This document shows, in pieces, positions 40,922 to 53,297 of a DNA stretch of 64,000 nt. The position numbers and the translations under genes are program-made. The notes beneath the pieces were generated by a model that saw only the letters and a program-made list of their open reading frames with translations, was not told the origin of the DNA and made no database searches. The stretch is taken from assembly GCA_030760725.1 (NCBI GenBank), contig JASWHV010000012.1:48081652-48145651 (forward strand). Direction: 5' to 3'. Within the stretch, counting starts at the first letter, position 1; each line of letters begins with the position of its first letter. The DNA comes from Neostapfia colusana (Eukaryota; Streptophyta; Magnoliopsida; Poales; Poaceae).

Positions 40922-43900
40922 TGTGGGGGCCCGACGTCCCAGCTCACGGGGACGGGGCCGCTCGACCGGGAATCGCGTTGGGCGGTGCCGTGTTATGCGG
41001 CACCCAACAGCACACATATAAGGAACACTGTATTACATAAATCAAAAGCGGAAGCTTACAACATCCTTTGCAAATAATTTACATAAAATAGATACAGCGG
41101 AAGTATATAGACAGCTCACGTCGAATAACCACGAAGCATCCGAGAAGAGGTCCAGCCCGCGGACTCCTCTCGCTAGCAACACGAAGAAATGGACGCGGCT
41201 AGGTCCTCCATGTGTAACATGACTCGGAAGTCTCTGAGTCTCACCGGACAACCTTCTTTATAGCGTCGGGTTAACCTGCAAAACCACTCATATAACAAGA
41301 GTGAGCACAAAGGCTCAGCAAGACTTAACCGTCTCACCTAAGCATGTAACTCTACATGAAAGTAACCTACGACTTAAACATGTAAGTTGCGAAAAGACTC
41401 GCCTATGAGTTCATCCTTAACTTTCAGAATTTAGCCATAATAGTATGGACCTTGCGCCCAGCAACATTTGAACTCCACAATCAAACAAGAAACACTTCAT
41501 TCCAATGTTACTTGTCCCAAGGCGGAAAATAACTTTAGTTTGCTCTATCTCTACTTCAAACAGGGTTCTCATGCAATTTATAATAATCATTTCAGCAATT
41601 AAAACTTTGCAAACTGTTTCCACACAACTTGCTTACTACGTCACAACACAGTGAGCAAGCGGTACTCAATTACCGCGAGGGACGGTGATTCGAATCAAAC
41701 ACTATCCGGATAACTCGACACATACGCCCGCCTCTGAAGAACCAAATCTGGCGTCCTTCATTACGTCGTATGTGGCAACCTTTCGCAGGACACTAGACTG
41801 TAGAACCGGTCGCGCCGTCTCGGGCTCATAGGTCTTACGAGACGATGTTGTATGTCTCTACAATCCAGTGAACCTGGTACATCGGTTTCCTGGTTCCCAT
41901 ATATCAGTAAGAATCCGGTACACAACTCAATACTTGCTCAGCGGGGCTGCACACGCTTCGGTCCTTAACGACACAGGCAGAGCTACTCGATCAAGACCTC
42001 ATCTTGTCGCTGCCTACCCTCCTCCCGGTCTCATCTTTCGAATTATAAACTTTAGTTTGCCTCTTTTTCAACTACACCCATGTAATCCCGACTACAACTC
42101 GCGAGTAGATTCCAACTACTCGACTTCTACCGGATGTCGTAAGCTATTTAGCACGGCAACCTTTTACAGCGGGAAACCATACTCTACACCTGACTCCAGG
42201 GTTCATTTTTGGTTATGCATGTGGAGTATAAAACATCCTTGACCTAATGCACATACAAACTTTGACCCATAGTAGTGAACAAATGAAAAACTTTACAAAA
42301 CAACTTAAATGCAAACCGGAGCTTGCCTTGGTTTTGCAGGTGACTAAAGTCAGAGATGTATGAAGTTAGTTTCTGATGACTTGAAGCTCAATCCCTGCCC
42401 TGCTTGCTCCTTGCTCCAAGCTTAACTTCTCCTTCACTTCTCCACGTTTATCACTACACGCCATACATATGCATATATGTTTAATTGTAAAACTTTTGCT
42501 AATAAGTTCTAAAGACAAGTTTAAAACTGGAACTCTGTTTAAGAATTTAAAATGACACTGGGTGCTAGTGGTTTGGGTTTGGTGTAGCACTATGCTCAAG
42601 TGAGATGTGTGTTTCCTCCCTTGTGTGTTAATTATCTAAGAGGTTAAACAGAACAGCACTGATCCAGGGCTCCAATGGAGCTGAAAATTTTCTTGTGAGT
42701 TCTCTGTCACAAGAAAGCCACCTGGACCAAAATTCAGAATATTTCACTGAATAGATCACTCAGAATAATTCCCTAAGCATTTAGGCAAAAGAAATTAATT
42801 CTGAATAAATTTGCACTTTCATGCAAATTCAAGTGAACTACAATTCCATACATAGCTCAGGGAGCATGCATGAAGTTTCCTAAGATTTTTGGAGCTAAGG
42901 AATGCCCAGAACTGAATTTCTAAGTTTTGGAAATTCCCTGAAAATGTTTCTGTATTCATTTGAATACAGAAATTTGAAATCCGGATTACCCTAACCAAAT
43001 CAACCCCAAATGAGCTCAAACTTTTACAGGAGCTCATTAATAGCCTACAGAATATCCTGGCAAAATTTGGGGATTTTTGGATGAACCAAACTCCCTCTAA
43101 AATTCTTTTTCTGAAAAGCTTTAAATAATTTTCCAGAATTTTCTATTGGGTTTCATGCAAATTGGGTTGCATATTTGAATAGAGCTCTTCATCCTGAATC
43201 CAACCCAATTTGAACCACTAAATTTGGAGCTTCCTAGCACAAGTTATGCCTTCCCAAAGTTTGAATCAAATCTGGTATTCGAAATAAACCGGGGAAAAGT
43301 TTAAATTCTGACCATGGGCCCAGGGCCACGTGTCGACCACTGGAACTGAGCCACACGGGGCCACAGAATCGTTCCCGCGTTGTCACAGTCCGATCCGAGG
43401 CCACAAAGGATCCCGCACGTTTGACTCCAGCCGCTGACGAGTGGGGCCGACCCCCTTCGTCTTCCTCCGGCTCCCGCGCGACCCCCGCCGCCGAGCTTGC
43501 CGGAAGGAGGTTCCCGTGCTCGGAACTCACTGATTTTCGCCGCCCCCATGTATTCTCGTGCGAGGAACACCTTGCCGGTCTCTTCTTAGATCGAGGATGG
43601 CCGGAACCCTAGGCGCAACGGCGACAGTGGCTGCGGCAACTCCGGTGATGTCGCTAGGGTGCTATACTGCACTAAACATGTAGCCGTTTGCTTGTACAGC
43701 ACCACTGCACCGAGGAGAACACGGATCCCACCGCCGATCTCACTGAAACTCGCCGGGAGTACGACCTCACCGTCGGTAGGTCAAAATCCGGCGAAAATCA
43801 GAAAACCCAATGAACAGCGGCTTAGCTCGATGGTTCTCGGTGGTTCTTGATCCTATGAAGGCGCACGGAGGTATAGAAGGTGTATTCTACGTTGTGTGTG

Positions 43901-45597
43901 GAGTGGTTCGACGTGTGAGACAAATTTTCCGAGTTTCTCCCTTGGGTCATTATTGTATGTCGTCGGTAAAAACAAAATTCCGGTGAGCACCATACATGAC
44001 AGGCAGCCGAGGCTGCGGCGAAGCGAGAAGAGGTATAGGCGAACCTCTTTTCTTTTGCAACTCGATGGGAGAAGCTTTACGGCGGCCGGGTGACGTGATC
44101 TTGTCACGGCGACTTTCCTCGGTGCCGTGGAGACAAACTGAGCTTGACGCCGAGGTTCCCGTGGGTTTAGCACCGGTTCCTTGCGTCGGCCACGTTCAGT
44201 GAGGTCTGGCGATGCTGTGGAGAGGTTCAACGAGGTGTGCAGCGGCGTGGTATAGCCATCCGGTGGTGAACCGATCGAGCGCACACCGTCGGGGAAGAAA
44301 CCGCTCGGGGAGGCCGTATTCGTGTGAAAGAGTGCGCTGCCGTTGCGAGGAGCATGTGACTGGGGCTGTGGCCGACAGGGATATTTGTGTCGATCGCAAC
44401 CGAGGCGGTTCACTCGTGGAGACAGCCGGGAGGCCTCGGGCGCGTGCGCTGTTGCCGCTGTGCTGCTGCTGTCAACCGTTCGGGAGAGGAAAAACGGAGA
44501 CCGGGGTCACCTCTCACAGACAACTGGGCCTCAGTGAACAGGCAGAGAAAACTTAAGGAGCAAGTTTATTTGGCTCAATGGCAAGTGGGTCCACCCCTGC
44601 TCCTCCCCAAAAGATCTTCCAAGTTTGGCACAATGCAAATTTAAATATTAGGAACTCAAATTCAAAAGCCATTTGGCAATTTGACAAGTTTTGACTCAGT
44701 TTCAAATTTGAATTCAAATTTCGACGAAATTTACAAGTCTCTTTGATATACCTATCAAAGCACCTCCAAATTTGCTCAAAATTTGCCTTCCTCATAATTT
44801 GGACCTGATGAATTCAAATATGCCATCTGATTTTTGAGTTAGCCAATGCAAATACAACTTCTTAAACAACAGTTTGAACTTCCCTTTTGGAAATGACCTT
44901 CATCTCTTTGAAGTGAACCTTTCATCAAACCGAATTTAAAGTCCTCTTGCAAATTCTTAGCCAACATACTTCCCCATGTGGTGAAAATTTATATTACCAC
45001 AAATTTGGGCTGAGGATTTGCATTATGCAATCAACTTTTAAATTTGGTTGCTGCTCCTACAATGTTTGCAGCCACAGTTTGTATTCACTTTTTTGAAATG
45101 GCCACTTTGGAATTTAGTGATCAAGTTTGGTTTGCTCATAACACATACTTGGTCACTTTTTGGTCCTAGCCTGAACCTCACCCGTTCAGTTTAAACTTTG
45201 CCATTTTTATTGTGACTTCATCACAAATTCAAACATGGTCCTAATTCACTCCTTTTTGGCTCACCCTAAAAGCAGAAAGTTGCCACCATAGATCTTCTCA
45301 ACTTCAAATGCATGAGGTCCCATGTGCATTCAAAAGTTTGGCGGCAACTTGAGGTGAGTGAGCATTTGAGTCCAAAGACCATATTCTTATTCTTTCTCAT
45401 CCACATGTATGATTACACATGAGTTTAACTTCACCTTGGCCCAACACATTCAAAAGCATGCTTGAACCCATGTGGTTGCACCTCACGTATACCATCCCAT
45501 GTAAGAAAGTTTTTGTAAGTCCCATTTTTCATGAATCAGAAACACGATGACGTTCAATCACCCGTTTCTTTGCATTCACGTTTTTGGGACTTTTACA
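40922..45597 (-). repeat. W 3' LTR (about 4.68 kb)
   Basis: Plus-strand ends TGTGGGGGCCC and GGGACTTTTACA. On the element strand: U3 with AT-rich sequence, a GC-rich promoter/leader part (44560-43330), AAGGCAAGC at 42329-42321, and the TGAGC/GCTCA hairpin at 41317-41302. Open frames in the GC-rich part occur on both strands and are not conserved as proteins. Confidence 0.88.
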
Positions 45598-45612
45598 TTC
45601 CCCCCCCTTAAA
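45598..45612 (-). other. W polypurine tract
   Basis: AAGGGGGGGGAA on the element strand, directly before TGTAAAAGTCCC. Confidence 0.8.
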
Positions 45613-46960
45613 AAGAATCTCGTCCCGAGATTCCAATAGGAGAACGAGACGGGAGAGGTAATGCCAAGTGGTACGACGATAAAAATTCTGGATAGTTCAT
45701 GTGGAGGTGATCTTTGCTCTCCACGTCGTTTCTCCTGTGGTATGATTTCTCCACAGCACCTGGTAAAATCTTATTATCCAATTCCAGGTGTTCCGGATCC
45801 TTTTCCTCGATAGTCTGAACCGGTCGCTCAGTGTAAGCACGATCCGGCTTCCACTAGTCGATTTATTTTGTGCGGACAGCGATGGTAGCTTTAAGGCACT
45901 TCTGTAGCTGTGACACAGGAAATGTGTCGTGAACACCAGCAAGATTTGCTGGTAATTCCAGCCAGTAGGCTACGGGTCCACACATCTCCGTGATAGCAAA
46001 TGGATCTAAGGCTCGGGGAGCAAAATCTCCCCTTTACATCGGACCAGTGAATTCCATTCATCGGAGACACGCAAAGACAACGTGTTCCCCGCCGTCGAAA
46101 TGCAACGGTCTACGCCTTTGACCATCGTAGCTTTTCTGTCGAGATTATACAACCTCCAAGTTCGCTTCTATTGTCCGAACTTGGTCATCGGCTTTGTTGA
46201 CTAATCAACCCCCGGACCGTACTCTTGCGCCGTACTCACACCACTTCAGCGGTGCTCGACATTTCTGGCCGTAGAGCTTCATCTTACGAGGTATAACTAT
46301 ACGGTCTTTAAATCATAGAGTACCCTCATTGTCCTTCTTGAACCACCTCGTAGGTGAGACATACCTTTGTCTCTCCTTCGCACTTCGGTAATCTCTCCTC
46401 AGATTTTTGGACTGAGCAAGGTTATAGAGTGCTCCACACGGAATGACACGGAGACTTGGTTCCTCTTCTTCCAACTCGGCAGTCGCCAAGTTGTGAACGT
46501 GGTTTCTTCCGACTAACACATCGGCAACCACTTTCACTTTTCCTGGATGGTAGTGGGTCTTGATGTCATATTGTTTTATGAGCTCCAACCATCTTCGAGG
46601 ATACCCTTGCACCAACTAGTTGATCGAATGAACTATCGACGCAGGGCAGGGTACTTGCTCTTTATAGTGACAGCCTTGATCGAACGATAATCAACACTTA
46701 ACCTTAGTGTCTCGTCGTTCTTATTACGAACAGCGCAGAACAACCCCAAGGTGATGAGCTTGGTCATATAAAACCTTTGCTCATAAGTTCACTTAGTTGC
46801 TCCTTCAACTCCGTTAGTTCATTGGGTGCCATCTTATACGGCCTCCGTGAAATCGGTGTTGTTTCCGGCGTCAGTTCAATTTGGAACTTGACGTACCGTT
46901 AACCGGCATGCCCGGTAACTCATAGGAAACACATCAGTTCTTCACATCCCACCGGACTAG
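45613..46960 (-). pseudogene. W pol remnants
   Basis: From right to left: a protease/RT linker and RT start (TTPISRRPYKMAPNELTELK, GFI then a stop, PSSSPWGCSALF); FDQLVGARVSSKM; then a jump near 46595 to RNase H end/linker (WLELIKQYDIKTHYHPGKVK). Next is a spacer to about 46313, then integrase C-terminal pieces (HDTFPVSQLQKCLK) and a degenerate chromodomain-like tail near 45830-45690. The RT palm and the integrase core are gone and stops are frequent. The RT junction shows GATGG microhomology. The closest relative in the window is Z, by its TPISRRPYKMAPNEL and FDQLVG motifs. Confidence 0.82.
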
Positions 46961-48590
46961 CCTCGAGTTTAATCACTTCCGTGTGGTAGGCCTAACCAGT
47001 TCTCTTTTCTGCACAGAACAGACTTTTCTGCACTTAACCCAGATGTGGATCCGTTTAATAGCATTTTCATAACTCAAGTTGAATACAAAAGTTATAGTTA
47101 ACTTCAGCATCTTTCCAACGAGTATTCATACGCCTTCAGATCATCTCTGGATCCGAAGTTATGATTGATCAAAGCTGACAGAATTCCTGGATAAAATTTG
47201 CCAGCATCTCCTTTGTATGTGGCTACCTTTATCACAGTTGTATATGCAAATACAATAAGAATCTGAGCAAACTCTGAACTACCACAATGTTTCACACTTC
47301 ATAACCTTTCCAACGGTGTATCATAGGCTCCTTAAGGATTTTTCTACAGGAAGTTATGGCTTAAAAACAGAAAGGTCCAGAGAGGTTTTTGCTACTGTCC
47401 TGGTTCTGAACAGTTTGCCTTCAACTGGACTTTTCACCAACTTAACGTTTGATTTTGCTCTGGAGGTCTACAAAGAAATTGTAGAGAACTTGAAAATATT
47501 TCCAGAACTGTATCATACACCTTAATTGGTTACATCAACTCAGAGTTATGCTCTGTTAAAGTCCAGCAAGAATTCCTGCCAGAAACAGAGCACTCTGTTT
47601 TTGAAATCTTTGAAGCCTAGTAATTCTCTCATTTGAATCTTAGCTCAAAATAAGAGTTCATTAACTAATACTTGTTTCAAACTTTCATTTTAGTTGAAAG
47701 TTAGATCATGAATCATTTCTTCATAGGGAATAGGTTATTAAGTGTAGTACGGTGTCGATGCACCGTAAGAAACATGTCAGTACTACATAGCCTCACCAAA
47801 AGAAAATTCTAAACCGGATTATACCGGCATATACGTATTATCAGTGGCACTAAGACGGTCTCTCGCACACGTGTACTATACGGGGTATGTACGTGGTTAG
47901 TACCTGCAGAAAAACACTCAATAGTGGTGCACTCAAAGGTTGTTTAATTTCAGTCAGTTCCATATTTGAAAGTAAATACAAACGCCCGTATCATTGTCAT
48001 ACGGCCGTCCTTGAGTTAAGTCACGTCTCAAGGTACGTGATCGTGTCTCAACACCACACGACGGGGAACCTGAGTATATCATGAACGGGTCATCACGGTT
48101 GGGAATGTTATCAACCCAACGGACACCACCTACTGCCCTGCAGGGCACGCCGATGGCAAGCGCTGCATATGTCCTCCTAGGCTACTTCCAGAAGAACACA
48201 CTATCGCATTACTGACCATACGATGGGGTCTCCACTTACTTGCCTAATGCACGCTAGGGATCAGTGTTTCATATGAACTCAGGAACATGAAGAGTCCAAG
48301 AGTTTCATATTAACGTCTCACACCAAGCTGTGAGACCTTTCCCAAAACCACATTCCTCGTCAGGGGAGCTAACCGAAATTGAACCGCTTTCGGTGGCGTT
48401 CCTTACCATTCTTACCTGGACGTAGGTGCGTCGTTACATAATCAAAGTTCAGAATTATAACAAGTATGTTAGACATGCCACTTAAGTAACTATACTACTA
48501 TAGTCCTTACGTGGGCCTATTACCGTTTCCTCACCGTATCCTAAGCTTTTGTCGTAATACAATCCTTATTCCGTGCGCTATTACCAATGC
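46961..48590 (-). other. W non-coding leader, gag deleted
   Basis: About 1.6 kb without coding content. The part near 48350-48430 (GGAGCTAACCGAAATTGAAC) is nearly the same as Z 59995-60065 in reverse orientation. Conserved blocks with Y and Z continue to about 47080. No Gag-coding sequence is present between leader and pol. Confidence 0.7.
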
Positions 48591-48603
48591 GGCTCTGATA
48601 CCA
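48591..48603 (-). other. W primer-binding site
   Basis: TGGTATCAGAGCC on the element strand, three bases from the LTR. The match is perfect over 13 bases. Confidence 0.88.
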
Positions 48604-48606
48604 TGC

Positions 48607-51600
48607 TGTTGGGGCCCGACGTCCCGGCTCACGGGGACGGGGCCGCTCGCCCGGGAATCGCATTGGGTGGTGTCGTGTTATGCGGCACCCAACAGCACAC
48701 ATATAAGGAACATTGTATTACATAAATCAAAAGCGGAAGCTTACAACATCCTTTGCAAATAATTTACATAAAATAGCTACAGCGGAAGTCTATAGACAGC
48801 TCACGTCGAATAACTATGAAGCATCCGAGAAGAGGTCCAGCCCGCGGACTCCTCTCGCTAGCAACACGAAGAAATGGCAGCGGCTAGGTCCTCCATGTGT
48901 AACATGACTCGGAAGTCTCCGAGTCTCACCGGACAACCTTCTTTATAGCGTCGGGTTAACCTGCAAAACCACTCATATAACAAGAGTGAGCACAAAGGCT
49001 CAGCAAGACTTAACTGTCTCACCAAAGCATGCAACTCTACATGAAAGTAACCTACGACTTAAACATGTAAGTTGCGAAAAGACTCGCCTACGAGTTCATC
49101 CCTAACTTTCGGAATTTAGCCATAATAGTATGGACCTTGCGCCCAGCAACATTGGAACTCCACAATTAAACAAGAAACGCTTCATTCCAATGTTACTTGT
49201 CCCAAGGCGGAAAATAACTTTAGTTTGCTCTATCTCTACTTCAAACAGGGTTCTCATGCAATTTATAATAATCATAGCAGCAATTAAAACTTTGCAAACT
49301 GTTTCCACACAACTTGCTTACTACGTCACAACACAGTGAGCAAGAGGTACTCAATGACCACGAGGGACGGTGATTCAAATCAAACACTACCCGGATAACT
49401 CGACACATACGCCCGCCTCTGAAGACCCAAATCTGGCGTCCTTCATTACGTCGTATGTGGCAACCTTTCGCAGGACACTAGACTATTGAACCGGTCATGC
49501 CGTCTCGGGCTCATAGGTCTAACGAGACGATGTGGTATGCCTCTACAATCTAGTGAACCTGGTACATCGGTTTCCTGGTTCCCATATATCAGTAAGCATC
49601 CGGTACACAACTCAATACTTGCTCAGCGGGGCTGCACACGCTTCGGTCCTTAACCGACACAGGCAGAGCTACTCGATCAAGACCTCATCTTGTCACTGCC
49701 TACCCTCCTGCCCGGTCTCATCTTTCGAATTCTAAACTTTAGTTTGCCTCTTTTTCAACTACACCCATGTAATCCCGACTATAACTCATGAGTAGATTCC
49801 AACTACTCGACTTCTACCGGATGTCCTAAGCTATTTATCACAGCAACCTTTTACAGCGGGAAACCATACTCTACCCTTGACTCCAGGGTTCATTTTTGGT
49901 TATGCATGTGGAGTATAAAACATCCTTGACCTAATGCACATACAAACTTTGACCTATAGTAGTGAACAAATGAAAAACTTTACAAAACAACTTAAACGCA
50001 AACCGGAGCTTGCCTTGGTTTTGCAGGTGACTAAAGTCAGCGATGTATGAAGTTAGTTTCTTATGACTTGAAGCTCAATCCCTGCCCTGCTTGCTCCTTG
50101 CTCCAAGCTTAACTTCTCCTTCACTTCTCCACGTTTAATCACTACATGTCATGAATATGCATATATGTTTAATTGTAAAACCTTTGCTAACAAGTTCTAA
50201 AGACAAGTTTAAAACTGGAACTATGTTTAAGAATTTAAAATGACACTGGGTGCTAGTGGTTTGGGTTTGGTGTAGCACTATGCTCAAGTGAGATGTGTGT
50301 TTCCTCCCTTGTGTGTTAATTATCTAAGAGGTTAAACATAACAGTACTGATCCAGGGCTCCAATGAAGCTGAAAATTTTCTTGTGAGTTCTCTGTCACAA
50401 GAAAGCCACCTACACCAAAATTCAGAATATTTCACTTAGTAGATCACTCAGAATAATTCCCTAAGCATTTAGGCAAAAGAAATTAATTCTGAATAAATTT
50501 GCACTTTCATGCAAATTCAAGTGAACTATAATTCCATACATAGCTCAGGGAGCATTCATGAATTTTCCTAAGATTTTTGGAGTTAAGGAATGCCCAGAAC
50601 TGAATTTCCAAGTTTTGGAAATTCCCTGAAAATGTTTCTGTGTTCATTTGAATACAGAAACTTGAAATCAGGATTACCCTAACCAAATCAACTCCAAATG
50701 AGATGAAACTTTTAAAGGAGTTCATTAATATCCTACAGAATATCCTGGCGAAATTTGGGGATTTTTGGATGAACCAAACTCCCTCTAAAATTCTTTTGCT
50801 GAAAAGCTTTAAAGAATTTTCCAGAATTTTTATTGGTTTAATGCAAATTGGGTTGGATATTTGGATATATCTCTTCATCATGAATCCAACCCAATTTGAA
50901 TCACTAAATTTGGAGCTTCCTAGCACAAGTTATGCCTTCCCAAAGTTTGAATCAAATCTGGTATTTGAGATAAACCGGGGAAAGTTTAAATTCTGACCAT
51001 GGGCCCAGGGCCACGTGTCGACCACTGGAACTGAGCCACATGGGGCCACAGAATCGTTCCCGCGTTGTCACAGCCCGATCCGAGGCCACAAAGGATCCCA
51101 CACGTTTGACTCCAGCCGCTGATGAGTGGGGCCGACCCCCTTCGTCTTCCTCCGGCTCCCGTGCGACCCCCGCCGCCGAGCTCGCCGGAGCTCTCGCCGG
51201 AAGGAGGTTCCTGTGCTCGGAAATCACTGATTTTCACCGCCCCCATGTATTCTCGTGCGAGGAACACGTTGCCGGTCTCATCTCAGATCGAGGATGGCCG
51301 AAACCCTAGGCGCGACGGCGACAATGGCTGCAGCAACTCCGGTGACGTCGGTAGGGCGCTATACTGCACTAAACACGTCGCCGTTTGCTCGTACAGCACC
51401 ACTGCACCGAGGAAAACACGGATCCCACCACCGATCTCACTGAAACTCGCCGGGAGTATGACCTCACCGTCGGGCTAGGTCAAAATCCGGCGAAAATCGG
51501 AAAACCCGATGAACAGCGGCTTTGCTCGATGGTTCTCGGTGGTTCTTGATCGTATGAACGCGCACGGAGGTATAGAAGGTGTATTCTACGTTATGTGTGG

Positions 51601-53292
51601 AGTGGTTCGACGTGTGAGACGAATCTGCCGAGTTTCTCCCCTCGGTCATTATTGTATGTCGTCGGTAAAAACAAAATTCCGGCGAGCACCGTACATGACA
51701 GGCAGCCGAGGCTGCGGCGAAGCAAGAAGAGGTATAGGCGAACCTTTTTGCTTTTGCAACTCGATGGGAGAAGCTCTATGGCGGCCAGGCGACGTGATGT
51801 TGTCACGGCGACTTTCCTCGGTGCCGTGGAGACAAACTGAGCTCGACGCCGAGGTTCCCGTGGGTTTAGCACCGGTTCCTTACGTCGGCCACGTTCAGTG
51901 AGGTCTGGCGATGCTGTGGAGAGGTTCAGCGCGGTGTGCAGCGGCGTGGTATAGCCGGCCGGCGGTGAACCGATCGAGCGCACACCGTCGGGGAAGAAAC
52001 CGCTCGGGGAGGCCGTATTCTAGTGAAAGAGTGCGCTTCCGTTGCGAGGAGCGTGTGACCGGGGCTGTGGCCGGCAGGGATATTTGTGTCGATCGCAACC
52101 GAGGCGGTTCACTCGTGGAGACAGCCGGAAGGCCTCGGGCGCCTGCTCTGTCGCCGCTGTGCTGCTGCTGTCAAGCGATCGGGAGAGGAAAAACAGAGAC
52201 CGGGGTTCCCTCTCACAGACAACTGGGCCTCAGTGAACAGGCAGAGAAAACTCAAGGAGCAAGTTTATTTGGCTCAATGGCAAGTGGGTCCACCCCTGCT
52301 CCTCCCCAAAAGATCTTCCAAGTTTGGCACAATGCAAATTTAAATATGAGGAACTCAAATTCAAAAGCCATTTGGCAATTTGACAAGTTTTGACTCAGTT
52401 TCAAATTTGAATTTAAATTTCGATGAAATTTACAAGTCTCTTTGATATACCTATCAAAGCACCTCCAAATTTGCTCAAAATTTTCGTTCCTCATAATTTG
52501 GACCTGATGAATTCAAATATGCCATCTGATTTTTGAGTTAGCCAATGCAAATACAACTTCTTAAACAACAGTTTGAACTTCCTTTTTGGAAAATGGCCTT
52601 CTTCTCTTTGAAGTCAACCTTTCATCAAACCGAATTTAAAGTCCTCTTGCAAATGCTTAGCCAACATACTTCCCCATTTAGTGAAAATTTATATTACCAC
52701 AAATTTGGGCTGAGGATTTGCATTATGGAATCAACTTTTAAATTTGGTTGCTGCTCCTAGAATGTTTGCAACCACAGTTTGTATTCACTTTTTGAAATGG
52801 CCACTTTGGAATTTAGTGATCAAATTTGGTTTGCTCATAACACATACTTGGTCACTTTTTGGTCCTAGCCTAAACCTCACCCGTTCAGTTTAAACTTTGC
52901 CCTTTTTATTGTGACTACATCACAAATTCAAACATGGTCCTAATTCACTCCTTTTTGGCTCACCCTAAAAGCAGAAAGTTGCCACCATAGATCTTCTCAA
53001 CTTCAAATGCATGAGGTTCCATGTGCACTAAAAAATTTGGTGGCAACTTGAGGTGAGCATTTGAGTCCAAAGACCATATTTCTTTTTCTTTCTCATCCAC
53101 ATGTATGATTATACATGAGTTTAACTTCACCTTGGCCCAACACATTCAAAAGCATGCTTAAACCCATGTGGTTGCACCTCACGTATACCATCCCATGTAA
53201 CAAAGTTTTTGTAAGTCCCATTTTTCATGAACCAGAAACACGATGACGTTCAATCACCCGTTTCGTTGTGTTCACGTTTTGGGACTTTTATA
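48607..53292 (-). repeat. W 5' LTR (about 4.69 kb)
   Basis: It aligns throughout with 40922-45597. Its outer end reads TTTTATA where the partner has TTTTACA, a C-to-T change in the terminal CA. AAGGCAAGC is at 50016-50008 and the hairpin at 49002-48987. Confidence 0.88.
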
Positions 53293-53297
53293 GTGTC
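53293..53297. repeat. Right target-site duplication of W (GTGTC)
   Basis: It matches GTGTT at 40917-40921 with a terminal C/T change. Joining the flanks restores a normal CACGTGTC repeat unit of the V LTR. Confidence 0.8.

Larger units (their letters stand above)
40922..53292 (-). mobile_element. Ty3/gypsy-derived element W, family B, large LTRs and gutted interior
   Basis: Two closely matching LTRs of about 4.68 kb (40922-45597 and 48607-53292) enclose only 3 kb. On the element strand the interior has a perfect PBS, a long non-coding leader, then short, stop-ridden pol remnants and a polypurine tract. Gag and protease are missing, and RT and integrase lack their catalytic cores. GTGTT/GTGTC flank it as a five-base duplication with one C/T change. 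The similar LTRs with degraded coding content suggest a non-autonomous element or a copy mobilised in trans. Confidence 0.88.

Noticed and set aside
43853..44413. 186-codon minus-strand frame and overlapping plus-strand frames in the W LTR
   Set aside because: The second LTR copy (51590-52100) breaks the same frame differently, and both strands are open because of GC richness. No domain was recognised.
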